From: Pseudomonas sp. KUIN-1
GTDB lineage: Bacteria; Pseudomonadota; Gammaproteobacteria; Pseudomonadales; Pseudomonadaceae
Direction: 5' to 3'
Length of the DNA stretch: 64,000 nt
NCBI RefSeq assembly: GCF_009176725.1
Contig: NZ_AP020337.1
Coordinates: forward strand, 4,533,501-4,597,500
Below are positions 25,966-35,193 of this stretch, in pieces. Below the pieces are notes generated by a model. That model was not told where the DNA came from. It saw only the letters and a program-made list of their open reading frames with translations, and ran no database searches. Positions within the stretch are counted from its first letter, which is position 1; every line of letters begins with the position of its first letter. The position numbers were made by a program, and so were the translations under genes.

Positions 25966-26715
25966 TCATGGCATGACGTCGCCGGAATTGGGGCCCAGTG
26001 TCTGACCGACGAACAGATTGCCACCCGGCTCGCTGGCCAGTAGCACCGCCACCGGGGCGACCTCTTCGGCCAGACCGAAGCGGCCCAGCGGCAACTCGGC
26101 AGCCTTGGCGGTTTTCCAGGCGCTGCTGATTCCGGCCACCAGTGGGGTTTCGATAGGACCGGGCGCAATGGCGTTGACCAGCACGTTGTCCTTGGCGACT
26201 TCCAGCGCCAGGGACTTGCTGAAACCGATCACCCCGGCCTTGGCGGCAGCGTAATGGGTCAGTTCGGCACCGCCCTTGATACCCAGTTGCGAGGCGACAT
26301 TGATGATGCGCCCCCAGCGCTGGGCAATCATGTGCGGCAATGCACGCTGGCTGGCCACGAACACGCTGGTCAGGTCGATGCGCAGCATGTCGTTCCACAT
26401 GTCGAGGGTCAGGTCGACGCAACGCGCCTGGGTCAGCATGCCCGCGTTGTTGACCAGAATGTCGATACCTCCGAACTGTTCGACACAGGCATCGACGCTG
26501 GCTTGCGCGCCGTCGACGCTGCCGACATCGGCCACGCACTCCTGAACCTGCGCGCCAAGCTGGCGGCACTCTGCAGCGATCTTCGCCAGGCTGTCGGCGT
26601 CTCGGTCGCCCAGCACCAGACGCGCGCCTTCAGCCGCATAGGCGCGGGCGATGGCTGCGCCGATGCCACTGCCGGCTCCGGTGATCACTGCGCGCTTTTG
26701 TTTGAGTTGCTGCAT
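25966..26715 (-). CDS. Short-chain dehydrogenase/reductase (SDR 1)
   Basis: A 249-residue classical SDR. The NAD(P)-binding TGAGSGIG motif is at about residues 12-19, an acidic residue after the second strand suggests NAD(H) preference, and NNAG, the catalytic Ser (INVASQLG) and Y-x3-K (YAAAK) are present. The start is ATG 26715; a GTG at 26748 would only add a non-conserved leader. It is the fifth gene of the minus-strand operon. The substrate is unknown; two SDRs in one operon suggest successive oxidations of a hydroxylated intermediate. Confidence 0.9.
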   Translation of the reverse strand: MQQLKQKRAVITGAGSGIGAAIARAYAAEGARLVLGDRDADSLAKIAAECRQLGAQVQECVADVGSVDGAQASVDACVEQFGGIDILVNNAGMLTQARCVDLTLDMWNDMLRIDLTSVFVASQRALPHMIAQRWGRIINVASQLGIKGGAELTHYAAAKAGVIGFSKSLALEVAKDNVLVNAIAPGPIETPLVAGISSAWKTAKAAELPLGRFGLAEEVAPVAVLLASEPGGNLFVGQTLGPNSGDVMP

Positions 26716-26839
26716 GGGGTCGGATTCCTTGGTTGATTTGGGGATCACGGCGTATGGCTCGCGAACGCTCAGTCACTGGCACGCCATTCCCGGCGTCTGT
26801 ACTGAACGCTTCGCGAGCACGCTCCCGATCCGAATCGAT

Positions 26840-27601
26840 CTACTCGGGCCAGCGCACGGTCAGGCCACCGTCGATCACGATGCTTTGCCCGGTCAGGTAA
26901 CTGGCTTCATCGCTGCACAGAAAACGCACCAGCGCAGCGACTTCATCCGCCCGGCCGACACGGCCCAGCGGGATGGCTTTGGCCGCCTGCGCCAGACCTT
27001 CAGGCCCCAGCGAGTTCGTGCTGTCCAGCGATTGCGGCGTCTCGATCAAGCCGGGAATCACCGCGTTGCAACGGATGCCCTTCGGGGCGAGCTCCACCGC
27101 CAGTGACCGGCACAGCCCAGGTACGCCGGCCTTGGCCGCTGCGTAATGGGAATGGTCCTGCCAGCCATACACACCGCCGGCAATCGAGGAAATCGCCACC
27201 AGCGCCCCGCCCTCACCCATGTGCCGGACGGCGGCGCGGAAGGTACGCATCACGCCGGTCAGGTCGACGTCGAGCATCTCGTTCCAGCGCTCGTCGGTCA
27301 TTTCCAGCAACGGCGCGCGGCGCAACAATCCGGCATTGGCAACCGCGTAGTCGATGCGGCCGAATGCCTTGACCGCCTGCGCGGCCAGGTCATCGACCGA
27401 CTCGGTGAAGGTCACGTCCAGTGGCAGCATCAGGCATTCGCCGCCCGCCTCCGCCACCAGCCTGCGGGTTTCGTCCGGATCATGCGGATCAGCCGGATAG
27501 AACCCGCCTGCCACCGCCACCCCCTGGCGGGCAAAAGCCACTGCCAGGGCCTGACCAATGCCACTGGCGGCACCGGTTATCACTGCAACTTTACGCGTCA
27601 T
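26840..27601 (-). CDS. Short-chain dehydrogenase/reductase (SDR 2)
   Basis: A 253-residue classical SDR with TGAASGIG at about residues 9-16, NAG (VANAGLL), catalytic Ser (AISSIAGG) and the Y-x3-K motif (YAAAK). The C-terminal YLTGQSIVIDGGLTVRWPE is typical. It is distinct from SDR 1 in the same operon and separated from it by 124 bp, the largest gap between the operon's genes. It lies 10 bp after the MFS gene on the minus strand. The reaction cannot be named. Confidence 0.9.
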   Translation of the reverse strand: MTRKVAVITGAASGIGQALAVAFARQGVAVAGGFYPADPHDPDETRRLVAEAGGECLMLPLDVTFTESVDDLAAQAVKAFGRIDYAVANAGLLRRAPLLEMTDERWNEMLDVDLTGVMRTFRAAVRHMGEGGALVAISSIAGGVYGWQDHSHYAAAKAGVPGLCRSLAVELAPKGIRCNAVIPGLIETPQSLDSTNSLGPEGLAQAAKAIPLGRVGRADEVAALVRFLCSDEASYLTGQSIVIDGGLTVRWPE

Positions 27602-27611
27602 GTGCTGCTCC

Positions 27612-28952
27612 TCATTTCACCGTTTCAGGTCGCACGTGTTTAGCCGCGAACATCAGCGCACCCGACAGGAAGCAAGGCACTGCGCCGAAGTACAACGCCG
27701 AGGTCTGCCAGTCGCCGCCGGCGCTCAGTACCGATGTGGCACCAAAGCCTGCGACCACGGCACCGAGCGGGCCCATGGCATGGATGATTGCGCCGCCCGT
27801 GGCACGAATGCTGGTCGGGAAGCTTTCGCTGATGAAGAACAATGCCGCCGAGTAAGGGCCGATCAGGAAGAACAGCCCCAGGCTGTACAAGCCGACCACC
27901 GTCACCATGTTGCTTGGCCCGTAAAGCATGCCGGCAAACGCCAGGCCGCCGAACATCCAGCCGAGGCCGATGACATTACGGCGACCGATCCGGTCACCCA
28001 TCCAGCCGTGACACAGGTAGCCGCAATAGCCCACCAGGTTGGACAGCACCAGAATGATCAGCGAGTTCTCGAACGAGATGTGGTGGACGCTGACGATCAC
28101 CGTCGTACCCAGCACACTGAACACCTGAATGGCCGCCCAGTTGAGCAGGATCGCAGCACCGATCACCAGGGTCGCGCGACGCGACGAACCGCGAAAGGCA
28201 GCGCCGATACCGGCCTTGCTGTGTTCTTCGTAATCCACCCCGTAAGTCTGCGCCACGGCCTTCGCCTGGCTGAGGTCGCCCTTCTTGCGCAATTGGGTGA
28301 TGCGTTGATGGATCTGAAACTGCGGACTCTCCTTGAGCTTGCGCGCCAGGATCGCGATGACGATGGCCGGGATCGCAGCAAAGACGAAGCAACCCTGCCA
28401 GCCGATGACCGGCAACAGCACCGCCGTCAGACCGGCCGCGATCAGCGCACCGACCGGCCATCCGCCCTGCACCAGGCTGTAGATGAAGCCACGGCGCTTG
28501 GTCAGTCGCGGGTCGTCGGATGCAGCATAGATTTCGCTCAGATAGGTCGCGTTGACCGTTTCTTCTGCATAACCCAGACCGCCCAGCGAACGAATGAGGA
28601 TCAGGGGCGACTTGCCCCACGCTCCGCCGATGGCCGTGAGCGCCGAGCAGATCGCCGAGCCACTCACGGTGAAAATGATACCCACGCGCCGTCCCAGGCG
28701 ATCTACCAGCGGGCCGATGGCCAAAGCCACCACCGCGGTGCCGACCGCGACCCAGGTCGCGATTTCGGCCTGTTCGACCTCACTCCAGCTGAAATGCCGA
28801 CCGATTTCCGGTAACAGCGTGCCAAACAGAATGAAGTCATATACCGCAAACACCCACGCGAAAAACGCAATCCATGTGGCGAACCGTACTTGCTCCGGAG
28901 TCAGTTGCTCAGGTTTCCAGCCGGTCAGGTCGAGCTTATTGTAAATGGACAT
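27612..28952 (-). CDS. Major facilitator superfamily transporter
   Basis: A 446-residue permease with twelve hydrophobic segments. The loop motif GPLVDRLGRRVG between TM2 and TM3 is the MFS signature A, and the second-half equivalent GWMGDRIGRRNV follows TM8. The N terminus (SIYNKLDLTGWKPEQLTPEQ) is cytoplasmic. It resembles carboxylate/aromatic-acid and sugar-acid symporters, but the substrate is not fixed. In an operon of hydrolases and dehydrogenases it is the likely uptake system for the substrate. Confidence 0.9.
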   Translation of the reverse strand: MSIYNKLDLTGWKPEQLTPEQVRFATWIAFFAWVFAVYDFILFGTLLPEIGRHFSWSEVEQAEIATWVAVGTAVVALAIGPLVDRLGRRVGIIFTVSGSAICSALTAIGGAWGKSPLILIRSLGGLGYAEETVNATYLSEIYAASDDPRLTKRRGFIYSLVQGGWPVGALIAAGLTAVLLPVIGWQGCFVFAAIPAIVIAILARKLKESPQFQIHQRITQLRKKGDLSQAKAVAQTYGVDYEEHSKAGIGAAFRGSSRRATLVIGAAILLNWAAIQVFSVLGTTVIVSVHHISFENSLIILVLSNLVGYCGYLCHGWMGDRIGRRNVIGLGWMFGGLAFAGMLYGPSNMVTVVGLYSLGLFFLIGPYSAALFFISESFPTSIRATGGAIIHAMGPLGAVVAGFGATSVLSAGGDWQTSALYFGAVPCFLSGALMFAAKHVRPETVK

Positions 28953-28979
28953 GAGTGACGCCTCGGACAGGGCAATGAA

Positions 28980-29861
28980 TCAGCGGGTACGGGGGTTGCG
29001 ACGCACGAAGTCGTCGGCAATCTCGTCGAAAGTGACGAACTTGACGCCAGCATGGCTTTGAATGTGCTCGATCAAGCGCTCCAGCATCAGCAGCACTTGC
29101 GGGCGACCAGACACGTCCGGGTGAATGGTCATGGTGAATACAGCGTGTTCGTGTTCGCGATAGACCCAGTCGAACTGGTCGCGCCACATTTCTTCCAGGT
29201 GCCGAGGGTTGACGAAACCGTGGCTGTTCGGCGCCTTCTTGATGAACATCATTGGCGGCAGATCGTCCAGGTACCAGTTGGCCGGGATTTCCACCAGATC
29301 GGTTTCTTCGCCACGCACCAGCGGCTTCATCCAGGTATCCGGATGCTGGCTGTAGTCGATTTTGGTCCACTTGTCGCCCACCCGAACATAGTAAGGATGG
29401 AAGTCGTTGTGCATCAGGCTGTGGTCATACTTGATGCCTTTCTTGAGCAGCAGCTCGTTGGTGACGTTGCTGAACTCCCACCATGGCGCGACATAGCCGG
29501 TCGGACGTTTGCCGGTCATTTGCGTGATCAGGTCGATGGACTTGTCGAGGACGATCTCCTCTTGCTCCGGGGTCATCGCAATCGGGTTTTCATGGCTGTA
29601 ACCATGCACACCGATTTCATGCCCGGCATCCGCCACGGCTTTCATCTGCTCGGGAAAGGTCTCCATGGAGTGCCCCGGTATGAACCAGGTGGTGCGCAGA
29701 CCGTAACGCTCGAACAGCTTGAGCAGACGCGGCGCGCCGACTTCACCGGCGAACAGGCCGCGGGAAATGTCGTCCGGCGAATCCTCGCCACCATAGGAGC
29801 CCAGCCAGCCGGCAACGGCATCCACATCCACACCAAACGCACACAGAATTTCTTTGGCCAT
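28980..29861 (-). CDS. Polysaccharide-deacetylase-family amidohydrolase (PuuE/imidase-like)
   Basis: A 293-residue metal-dependent hydrolase of the NodB-homology family, in the branch that acts on small cyclic amides (PuuE allantoinase, cyclic imide hydrolase). The metal ligands are visible: Asp12/Asp14 in CAFGVDVDA, and His86 and His90 in HGYSH. Later motifs are VAPWWEF and IHPDVSGRP. A cyclic imide hydrolase of about this length from P. putida belongs to the same branch, as I recall. The N-terminal Cys7 is retained. It lies between the amidase and the MFS permease. Imide or ureide ring opening is the favoured role; chitin-type deacetylation is less likely since there is no signal peptide. 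Confidence 0.82.
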   Translation of the reverse strand: MAKEILCAFGVDVDAVAGWLGSYGGEDSPDDISRGLFAGEVGAPRLLKLFERYGLRTTWFIPGHSMETFPEQMKAVADAGHEIGVHGYSHENPIAMTPEQEEIVLDKSIDLITQMTGKRPTGYVAPWWEFSNVTNELLLKKGIKYDHSLMHNDFHPYYVRVGDKWTKIDYSQHPDTWMKPLVRGEETDLVEIPANWYLDDLPPMMFIKKAPNSHGFVNPRHLEEMWRDQFDWVYREHEHAVFTMTIHPDVSGRPQVLLMLERLIEHIQSHAGVKFVTFDEIADDFVRRNPRTR

Positions 29862-29937
29862 CGTTGTTCTCCCACGGGTTAATCAGATCGGCTTCGCGTT
29901 GTACGGCGCGCGGGCCGGTTGGCACTGCAAAACGTGT

Positions 29938-31311
29938 TCAAGGGACTGCTATCAACGACTCCACAGTCAGCGCCGCACGCAGCAGCCGTGCGTCTTCGCC
30001 TGCCGGTGCGCTGAGCAACAGCCCGGTGGGCAGGCCCGAGGCATCGCGGCCGCTGGGCAGTGACACACCGGGCATGTTCAGCAGACTGCCGGGCATGGTC
30101 AGGCGCAGCGTGGCGAGGTTGGTTTGAACGAACAGATCGTCGTCCTTGAGCAGCGGTGCGAGCGGCGGCGCCACATGGGCCACGGTCGGGGTAATCAGCA
30201 GCGCACCGTCCAGTTCGAGGGTCAACTGCTCCTGCAACCGCTCGCGCGCGGCATACAGATTGACCAGCAGGCTGGCCGGCATGGAACGGGCGGCCTCCAG
30301 GCGCTTGCGAACCCTGGGGTCGAGCTGGCTGGCGGCGTCGCTGTCGAGCAACGCCTGATGCAGCGCGAACGCTTCGGCTGCGCCAAGCCAGCCCTGTTGC
30401 TGGATCAACAGCAAGGTGGCCTGAAATGCCTGGCAAGGCTTGACCTCGATCAGCGCGCCACTTGCACGCAAGGCTTCGACGGCACGCAACAGGTTGTCGC
30501 GAACGGCCGGCGTGACGCGCTCGTCTTCCAGCACCGCCTGATCGAGCAGAAAACGCTGACCGGCCAGGCTGCGTGGTATCAGCGATGAAGGTTTGCTGCG
30601 CGCACAGAGCAGATCGTCGATCACCAGAGCGTCGCGCACGCTGCGGGTCAGTGGCCCGACGCTGTCCAGCGTCAGCGCCAGCGGGAAAACGCCGTCGCGG
30701 CTGTAGCGGCGGCTGGTACTGCGAAAACCCACCAGGCCATTGAGCGCTGCCGGCACACGAATAGAACCGGCGGTATCGGTGCCCATTGCAATCGGTACTG
30801 TTCCGTTGGCCACGGCGACTGCCGAACCTGAAGACGAACCGCCCGGAATGCGCGGCGAGCTGTCGCTGTTGGGGTTGATCGGCGTGCCGAAATGCGGGTT
30901 CAGGCCCAGCCCTGAATAAGCGAATTCACTGAGGTTGGTCTTGCCCAGGCTGACCATCCCGGACCTTGCCAGCAGCCCGACACTCGGCGCATCCAGCAGC
31001 GCGGGCGAAAGGTTGTTGCGCACCGCGGCACCGGCGGTTGTGACGCTGCCTGCCACGTCGAAAAGATCCTTCCAGGCGATGGGCACGCCGTCGAAGGGGC
31101 TCAATGGCTGCCCTTGCTGCCAGCGGGCCGCAGACGCTTCAGCTTCCCGACGTGCCCGTTCGATACTCATGGAAATGAACACATGATCGGCGGTTTCTGC
31201 CTGTTGCAGTGCCTTGTCCAGAGCCTGCACAGGGTCACTGCGCCCCTGAGCAAAATCCTCGGCCAGTGCGCAGGCATCACGGGTAACGCTGTGACTCCCG
31301 GTATCGGTCAT
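29938..31311 (-). CDS. Amidase-signature hydrolase
   Basis: A 457-residue amidase of the Ser-cisSer-Lys family. The catalytic Lys81 is in PIAWKDLFDVAG, the cis-Ser near 159 in the GGSSSGSA loop, and the nucleophile Ser183 in DTAGSIRVPA. The C-terminal half is variable. Two start codons, 31317 (MCMTD) and 31311 (MTD), are possible; the second has an AAAGG site at a normal distance. It is the first gene of the operon, opposite the GntR regulator. With the deacetylase-like ring-opening enzyme it could hydrolyse a half-amide to a free acid and ammonia; this is inferred. Confidence 0.9.
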   Translation of the reverse strand: MTDTGSHSVTRDACALAEDFAQGRSDPVQALDKALQQAETADHVFISMSIERARREAEASAARWQQGQPLSPFDGVPIAWKDLFDVAGSVTTAGAAVRNNLSPALLDAPSVGLLARSGMVSLGKTNLSEFAYSGLGLNPHFGTPINPNSDSSPRIPGGSSSGSAVAVANGTVPIAMGTDTAGSIRVPAALNGLVGFRSTSRRYSRDGVFPLALTLDSVGPLTRSVRDALVIDDLLCARSKPSSLIPRSLAGQRFLLDQAVLEDERVTPAVRDNLLRAVEALRASGALIEVKPCQAFQATLLLIQQQGWLGAAEAFALHQALLDSDAASQLDPRVRKRLEAARSMPASLLVNLYAARERLQEQLTLELDGALLITPTVAHVAPPLAPLLKDDDLFVQTNLATLRLTMPGSLLNMPGVSLPSGRDASGLPTGLLLSAPAGEDARLLRAALTVESLIAVP

Positions 31312-31547
31312 GCACATCACACCTTTAAAAATGTACTTATTAATAAAATGTACATTTAACAAAGGCAGGTTCCATGCCAATCTGCACGTCGCGACGCCCT
31401 GACCCGATCGAGCTGATGGCCCTTTCGCGCTGGAACCGCCGTACTAGAAACCTTTTTGCAAAGGCATCAATCAGTTGCGATAAAGCTTCGCCGGCGCACC
31501 AGATCGTCATAAAGAAATAATGTATCTTTTATAAAAGGTTCATTTCA
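31312..31547. promoter_or_regulatory. Divergent promoter region with a TGTACA palindrome
   Basis: The 236-bp region between the amidase operon and the regulator holds the 12-bp perfect palindrome AAATGTACATTT (31346-31357), with a half-site AAAATGTAC at 31327-31335, in an A/T-rich stretch just upstream of the amidase start. These are candidate operators for the GntR-family regulator. Confidence 0.55.
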
Positions 31548-32651
31548 GTGCAAAAAAGTAACGGTGGCCCCATGAACGAGCATAAGGACGTGTGCCAAGG
31601 TGACAACAGCGCTTCTGTGCGAGAATCGTCCGTCAACCGCCAGAAGTGTATGAAACCGATGTCAGAAGAGGACCCGCGCACCGCGTCGCGCTACGCCATG
31701 ATCCGCGAGGTGTTGCGTAACGCTATCGTCTCGGGCGCGGCCGCCAATGGACTGGTACTGCTTGAAGCACCGCTGGCAGAACTGTTCGGCACCAGCCGGG
31801 TGCCGGTGCGCAAGGCGCTCAATCTGCTGCATGAAGAAGGCTTGATCAGCCGTTTCGACGGCCGGGGTTATCTGGTCAATCCTGACGCGCAGGAAGTCGA
31901 GCCGCTGCGCCTGAGCCTGAGCCACAAGCAGTTCGGGCTGGACAGCAGTGAAGAACTGGTCGACACCCGCCCGCTCGGCGAACGTATTCATGATGAGATC
32001 GGTGCGGCATTGTCGGCCTGTATCGCGTTTGGTCACTACCGGCTGGATGAACAGAGCGCCGCGCAGCATTACGGAGTGAGCCGCGCAGTGGTTCGTGAGG
32101 CGCTGATGCGTCTGCGCGATCGCGGCCTGGTGGAAAAAGAGCCTTACTCGCAATGGCTGGCGGGGCCGCTGACAGCCCGGGAAATCACTGAAGACTACGA
32201 ACTGCGTGCCTGCCTCGAGCCCGAAGCCTTGCGCCAGACGGCGCCGCAGTTGAGCCGCGAAACCCTGGAGGCAATGCTGGCCAGGGTCGTCGAGGCGCAA
32301 AACGCCGAACAGTGCAGCCTTGAGGAAATCGAGCGCCTTGAGGACGACCTGCATCAGCAATGCCTGGGCGGCCTGCAAAACCGCAAGATCGCCATGCTGA
32401 TCAGCCAGGCGCAGAGCCCGATGATCATCAACCGGATTTTCTATCGCCTGCTGAGCATTGGCGCCGATGAAGCGATGCTGGCCGAACACCGGCTAATCAT
32501 CGAATTGCTGCTGCACGGTGCCTTCGACGCCGCCGCCCTGAACCTCAAGGAACACCTGCTGCGCGCCCGGCAGCGCATGCTGCAACGCCTGAAAGTCCTG
32601 TCGGTATTGCCGGAGCAGGAAGTGCCGGGGTATCTGACGCGGTTGAGTTGA
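31548..32651 (+). CDS. GntR-family regulator with two tandem winged helices and an FCD-like domain
   Basis: A regulator of up to 367 residues. A first GntR winged helix spans about 48-110 (LAELFGTSRVPVRKALNLLHEEGLISRF) and a second about 145-205 (AAQHYGVSRAVVREALMRLRDRGLVEKE), followed by an all-helical FCD-type ligand domain with acidic/His metal-site patterns (LEDDLHQQ; LAEHRLIIELLLHGAFDAA). FadR-type proteins normally have one winged helix and about 240 residues. The GTG 31548 start has an AAGG site upstream; ATG 31572 is an alternative. It is divergent from the amidase operon, which it probably represses until a pathway metabolite binds. Confidence 0.85.
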   Translation: MQKSNGGPMNEHKDVCQGDNSASVRESSVNRQKCMKPMSEEDPRTASRYAMIREVLRNAIVSGAAANGLVLLEAPLAELFGTSRVPVRKALNLLHEEGLISRFDGRGYLVNPDAQEVEPLRLSLSHKQFGLDSSEELVDTRPLGERIHDEIGAALSACIAFGHYRLDEQSAAQHYGVSRAVVREALMRLRDRGLVEKEPYSQWLAGPLTAREITEDYELRACLEPEALRQTAPQLSRETLEAMLARVVEAQNAEQCSLEEIERLEDDLHQQCLGGLQNRKIAMLISQAQSPMIINRIFYRLLSIGADEAMLAEHRLIIELLLHGAFDAAALNLKEHLLRARQRMLQRLKVLSVLPEQEVPGYLTRLS

Positions 32652-32672
32652 GGTGGGCTGGATCACTCTTGC

Positions 32673-33858
32673 TGCCACGCTATATAAACGAGTCAACTCG
32701 CACTCGGTGTGAAACCCGGTTTCTGTAGGAGCGGACTTGTCCGCGAAAGGGCCTGTACATTCACAACATTTCTGCTGCTCAAACGCCCTCTTCGCGAACA
32801 AGTTCGCTCCTACACGAGCGTCCGATTTCGTAACGCCCGGCAGCGCATGCCACGCTATAAACGAGTCAACTCGCACTCGGTGTGAAACCCGGTTTCTGTA
32901 GGAGCGGACTTGTCCGCGAAAGGGCCTGTACATTCACAACATTTCTGCTGCCCAAACGCCCTCTTCGCGAACAAGTTCGCGCCTGCACAAGCGTCCGATT
33001 TCGTAGCGCCCGGCAGCGCATGCCACGCTATAAACGAGTCAACTCGCACTCGATGTGAAACCCGGTTTCTGTAGGAGCGGACTTGTCCGCGAAAGGGCCT
33101 GTACATTCACAACATTTCTGCTGCCCAAACGCCCTCTTCGCGAACAAGTTCGCGCCTGCACAAGCGTCCGATTTCGTAACGCCCGGCAGCGCATGCCACG
33201 CTACAAACGAGTCAACTCGCACTCGGTGTGAAACCCGGTTTCTGTAGGAGCGGACTTGTCCGCGAAAGGGCCTGTACATTCACAACATTTCTGCTGCCCA
33301 AACGCCCTCTTCGCGAACAAGTTCGCGCCTGCACAAGCGTCCGATTTCGTAGCGCCCGGCAGCGCATGCCACGCTATAAACGAGTCAACTCGCACTCGGT
33401 GTGAAACCCGGTTTCTGTAGGAGCGGACTTGTCCGCGAAAGGGCCTGTACATTCACAACATTTCTGCTGCCCAAACGCCCTCTTCGCGAACAAGTTCGCG
33501 CCTGCACAAGCGTCCGATTTCGTAGCGCCCGGCAGCGCATGCCACGCTACAAACGAGTCAACTCGCACTCGGTGTGAAACCCGGTTTCTGTAGGAGCGGA
33601 CTTGTCCGCGAAAGGGCCTGTACATTCACAACATTTCTGCTGCTCAAGCGCCCTCTTCGCGAACAAGTTCGCGCCTGCACAAGCGTCCGATTTCGTAGCG
33701 CCCGGCAGCGCATGCCACGCTATAAACGAGTCAACTCGCACTCGATGTGAAACCCGGTTTCTGTAGGAGCGGACTTGTCCGCGAAAGGGCCTGTACATTC
33801 ACAACATTTCTGCTGCTCAAGCGCCCTCTTCGCGAACAAGTTCGCTCCTACACGAGCG
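32673..33858. repeat. Tandem array of seven 173-bp REPIN units
   Basis: The GTAGGAGCGGAC core begins at 32725, 32898, 33071, 33244, 33417, 33590 and 33763, an exact 173-bp period. Each unit holds a forward Pseudomonas REP (32725-32747 in unit 1) and, about 43 bp on, an inverted one (32791-32813), so each unit is a REPIN. The inverted REP keeps the canonical CTCCTAC end only in the first and last unit; the five inner units share CGCCTGC. The intervening sequence (GCCACGCTATAAACGAGTCAA) is nearly identical between units. No gene is supported. Confidence 0.94.
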
Positions 33859-33886
33859 TTCTATTTTTTAAGGTCCAGGCTACGAC

Positions 33887-34318
33887 TTACTTGCCGATCA
33901 CTTCGCCGCGCATCGGTGCCAGACGGGCGATGAGGCGGTTTTGTGCGGGGACCGGGATCTTTTCGGTGTCCATCGAGGCGATCAGATCTTCGACCAGCGC
34001 GTTGAAATCGCTGGGCGTCAGGTTCTGCCCCTTGTGCGCCTCGGCCATGCTGTCGCCGGTATAGCGACACGGGCCGCCGGACTCGACGCAGAGTTGCTCG
34101 ACCAGTTTGTCGCGCAGCCGCACGATGTCGACTTTCCTGAAGTGCTCGACGATCCGCTGATCCCTGGCCACGTTTATCAGCATGCCTTCGACGATGCGCT
34201 GGATACCGGCACGCTGACCCAGGTCCTGGTAGAGGCTGTCATCCTTGGGTGGTTGTTGCTGCTGCGCGCAACCGGCCAGCAGCGTCAGCATCATGGCTAT
34301 CAGCAAGCGCCTCATCAA
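33887..34318 (-). CDS. Truncated-globin lipoprotein
   Basis: A 143-residue group 1 truncated haemoglobin with a lipoprotein signal: lipobox LAGC with Cys17. The globin part begins at SLYQDLGQRAGI, and the proximal haem ligand is probably His95 (MAEAHKGQNL). An exported, membrane-anchored globin is unusual for the cytoplasmic trHb family. It is the last gene of an operon with a DUF3034 protein, a GGDEF-EAL protein and a cupredoxin, with a 4-nt overlap upstream. An oxygen or nitric oxide ligand is expected from the family; the exact role is unknown. Confidence 0.85.
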   Translation of the reverse strand: MMRRLLIAMMLTLLAGCAQQQQPPKDDSLYQDLGQRAGIQRIVEGMLINVARDQRIVEHFRKVDIVRLRDKLVEQLCVESGGPCRYTGDSMAEAHKGQNLTPSDFNALVEDLIASMDTEKIPVPAQNRLIARLAPMRGEVIGK

Positions 34319-35190
34319 AAACTCCCCTGCACAGACAAATAGGTACCGTTCTGGTTGTCCAGCGTGGCGATTTCTCCCAAACGGGCGTAAGCCAGGACCA
34401 CGGACAGGTGCTTGTTGGGAAAATAGCCGAGAAACACATCGGCCCAGTCACTCTCGCCTGCAAACGACAGGTTGTCCGGCTTCTCGCGATATTCGACGCC
34501 CAGCGCCCAGCGGGGATTGAACAGCACCGCCACCGAACCCTCCTTGAGCAGGCTGCGGCTGTCGCGGCGATCGCCGCCAAACCCCAACAGTCCGGTTTCG
34601 TTGGCGCGGCTGTAACGCACGCCGCCGTTGACCACGACGTTGTAGCCGAATGCCGCGCCCATGAGCAACCGGCTGGCCGTCAGGTAGCCTTCGACATCCG
34701 AGTCACGCCGGGCACCGACCAGGCTGGGGATCAGGAAATCGTTCTGATGCTTGTACTGCACACCCAGAGAAACCTGCGGCAGGCTTTCGTAGATCAGGTC
34801 GCCGAACAGCCGTACCTTGACGCCGAACACGTCCTGACTGAGGTTATCGTCCGGCAGGCTGAGCCTGTGCTGCAGGTTGCTGATATCGAAACGCTGATGC
34901 GCATAGGAAAACTCCACGCGATTGCCATAGGCGACCGCCAGGCCTGCCACATCAAGGTTGTAGTCCGGCAGATTCACGTGCGTGGCGAAGGCGGTAGCAC
35001 CCCACTCGCCTTGCTCGCTGTAGCCGGTGATCACCGCCCACGGGGTTATGCCGCCGCCGGCGCTCCCTTCAATGCTGGTCGCGCCGCCCGTGGCGATCAA
35101 CCGGCCGTTGTCGCCCAAAGCGGGCGTCGGAGCAACGCCCGCCATACCCACCAGCAAAGACCCTAACAGCAGCGATGTTTTGTGCAACAT
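34315..35190 (-). CDS. DUF3034-family exported beta-rich protein
   Basis: A 291-residue protein with a signal peptide (LLLGSLLVGMAGVAPTPALG) and many alternating beta strands ending in a Phe (YLSVQGSF), as in outer-membrane beta barrels. It begins after the signal with RLIATGGATSIEGSAGGGITPWAVI, the DUF3034 signature. No function is established for the family. Its 3' end overlaps the globin start by 4 nt; upstream the GGDEF-EAL gene ends 3 bp from its start, so all are one transcript. Confidence 0.85.
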   Translation of the reverse strand: MLHKTSLLLGSLLVGMAGVAPTPALGDNGRLIATGGATSIEGSAGGGITPWAVITGYSEQGEWGATAFATHVNLPDYNLDVAGLAVAYGNRVEFSYAHQRFDISNLQHRLSLPDDNLSQDVFGVKVRLFGDLIYESLPQVSLGVQYKHQNDFLIPSLVGARRDSDVEGYLTASRLLMGAAFGYNVVVNGGVRYSRANETGLLGFGGDRRDSRSLLKEGSVAVLFNPRWALGVEYREKPDNLSFAGESDWADVFLGYFPNKHLSVVLAYARLGEIATLDNQNGTYLSVQGSF

Positions 35191-35193
35191 GAA

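Noticed and set aside
32493..33798. Repeated 83-codon minus-strand frames
   Set aside because: They are by-products of the 173-bp REPIN array; no ribosome sites or protein features.
22381..33858. CRISPR arrays
   Set aside because: Units are long (146 and 173 bp), without unique spacers, and made of REP-type hairpins; no cas genes.
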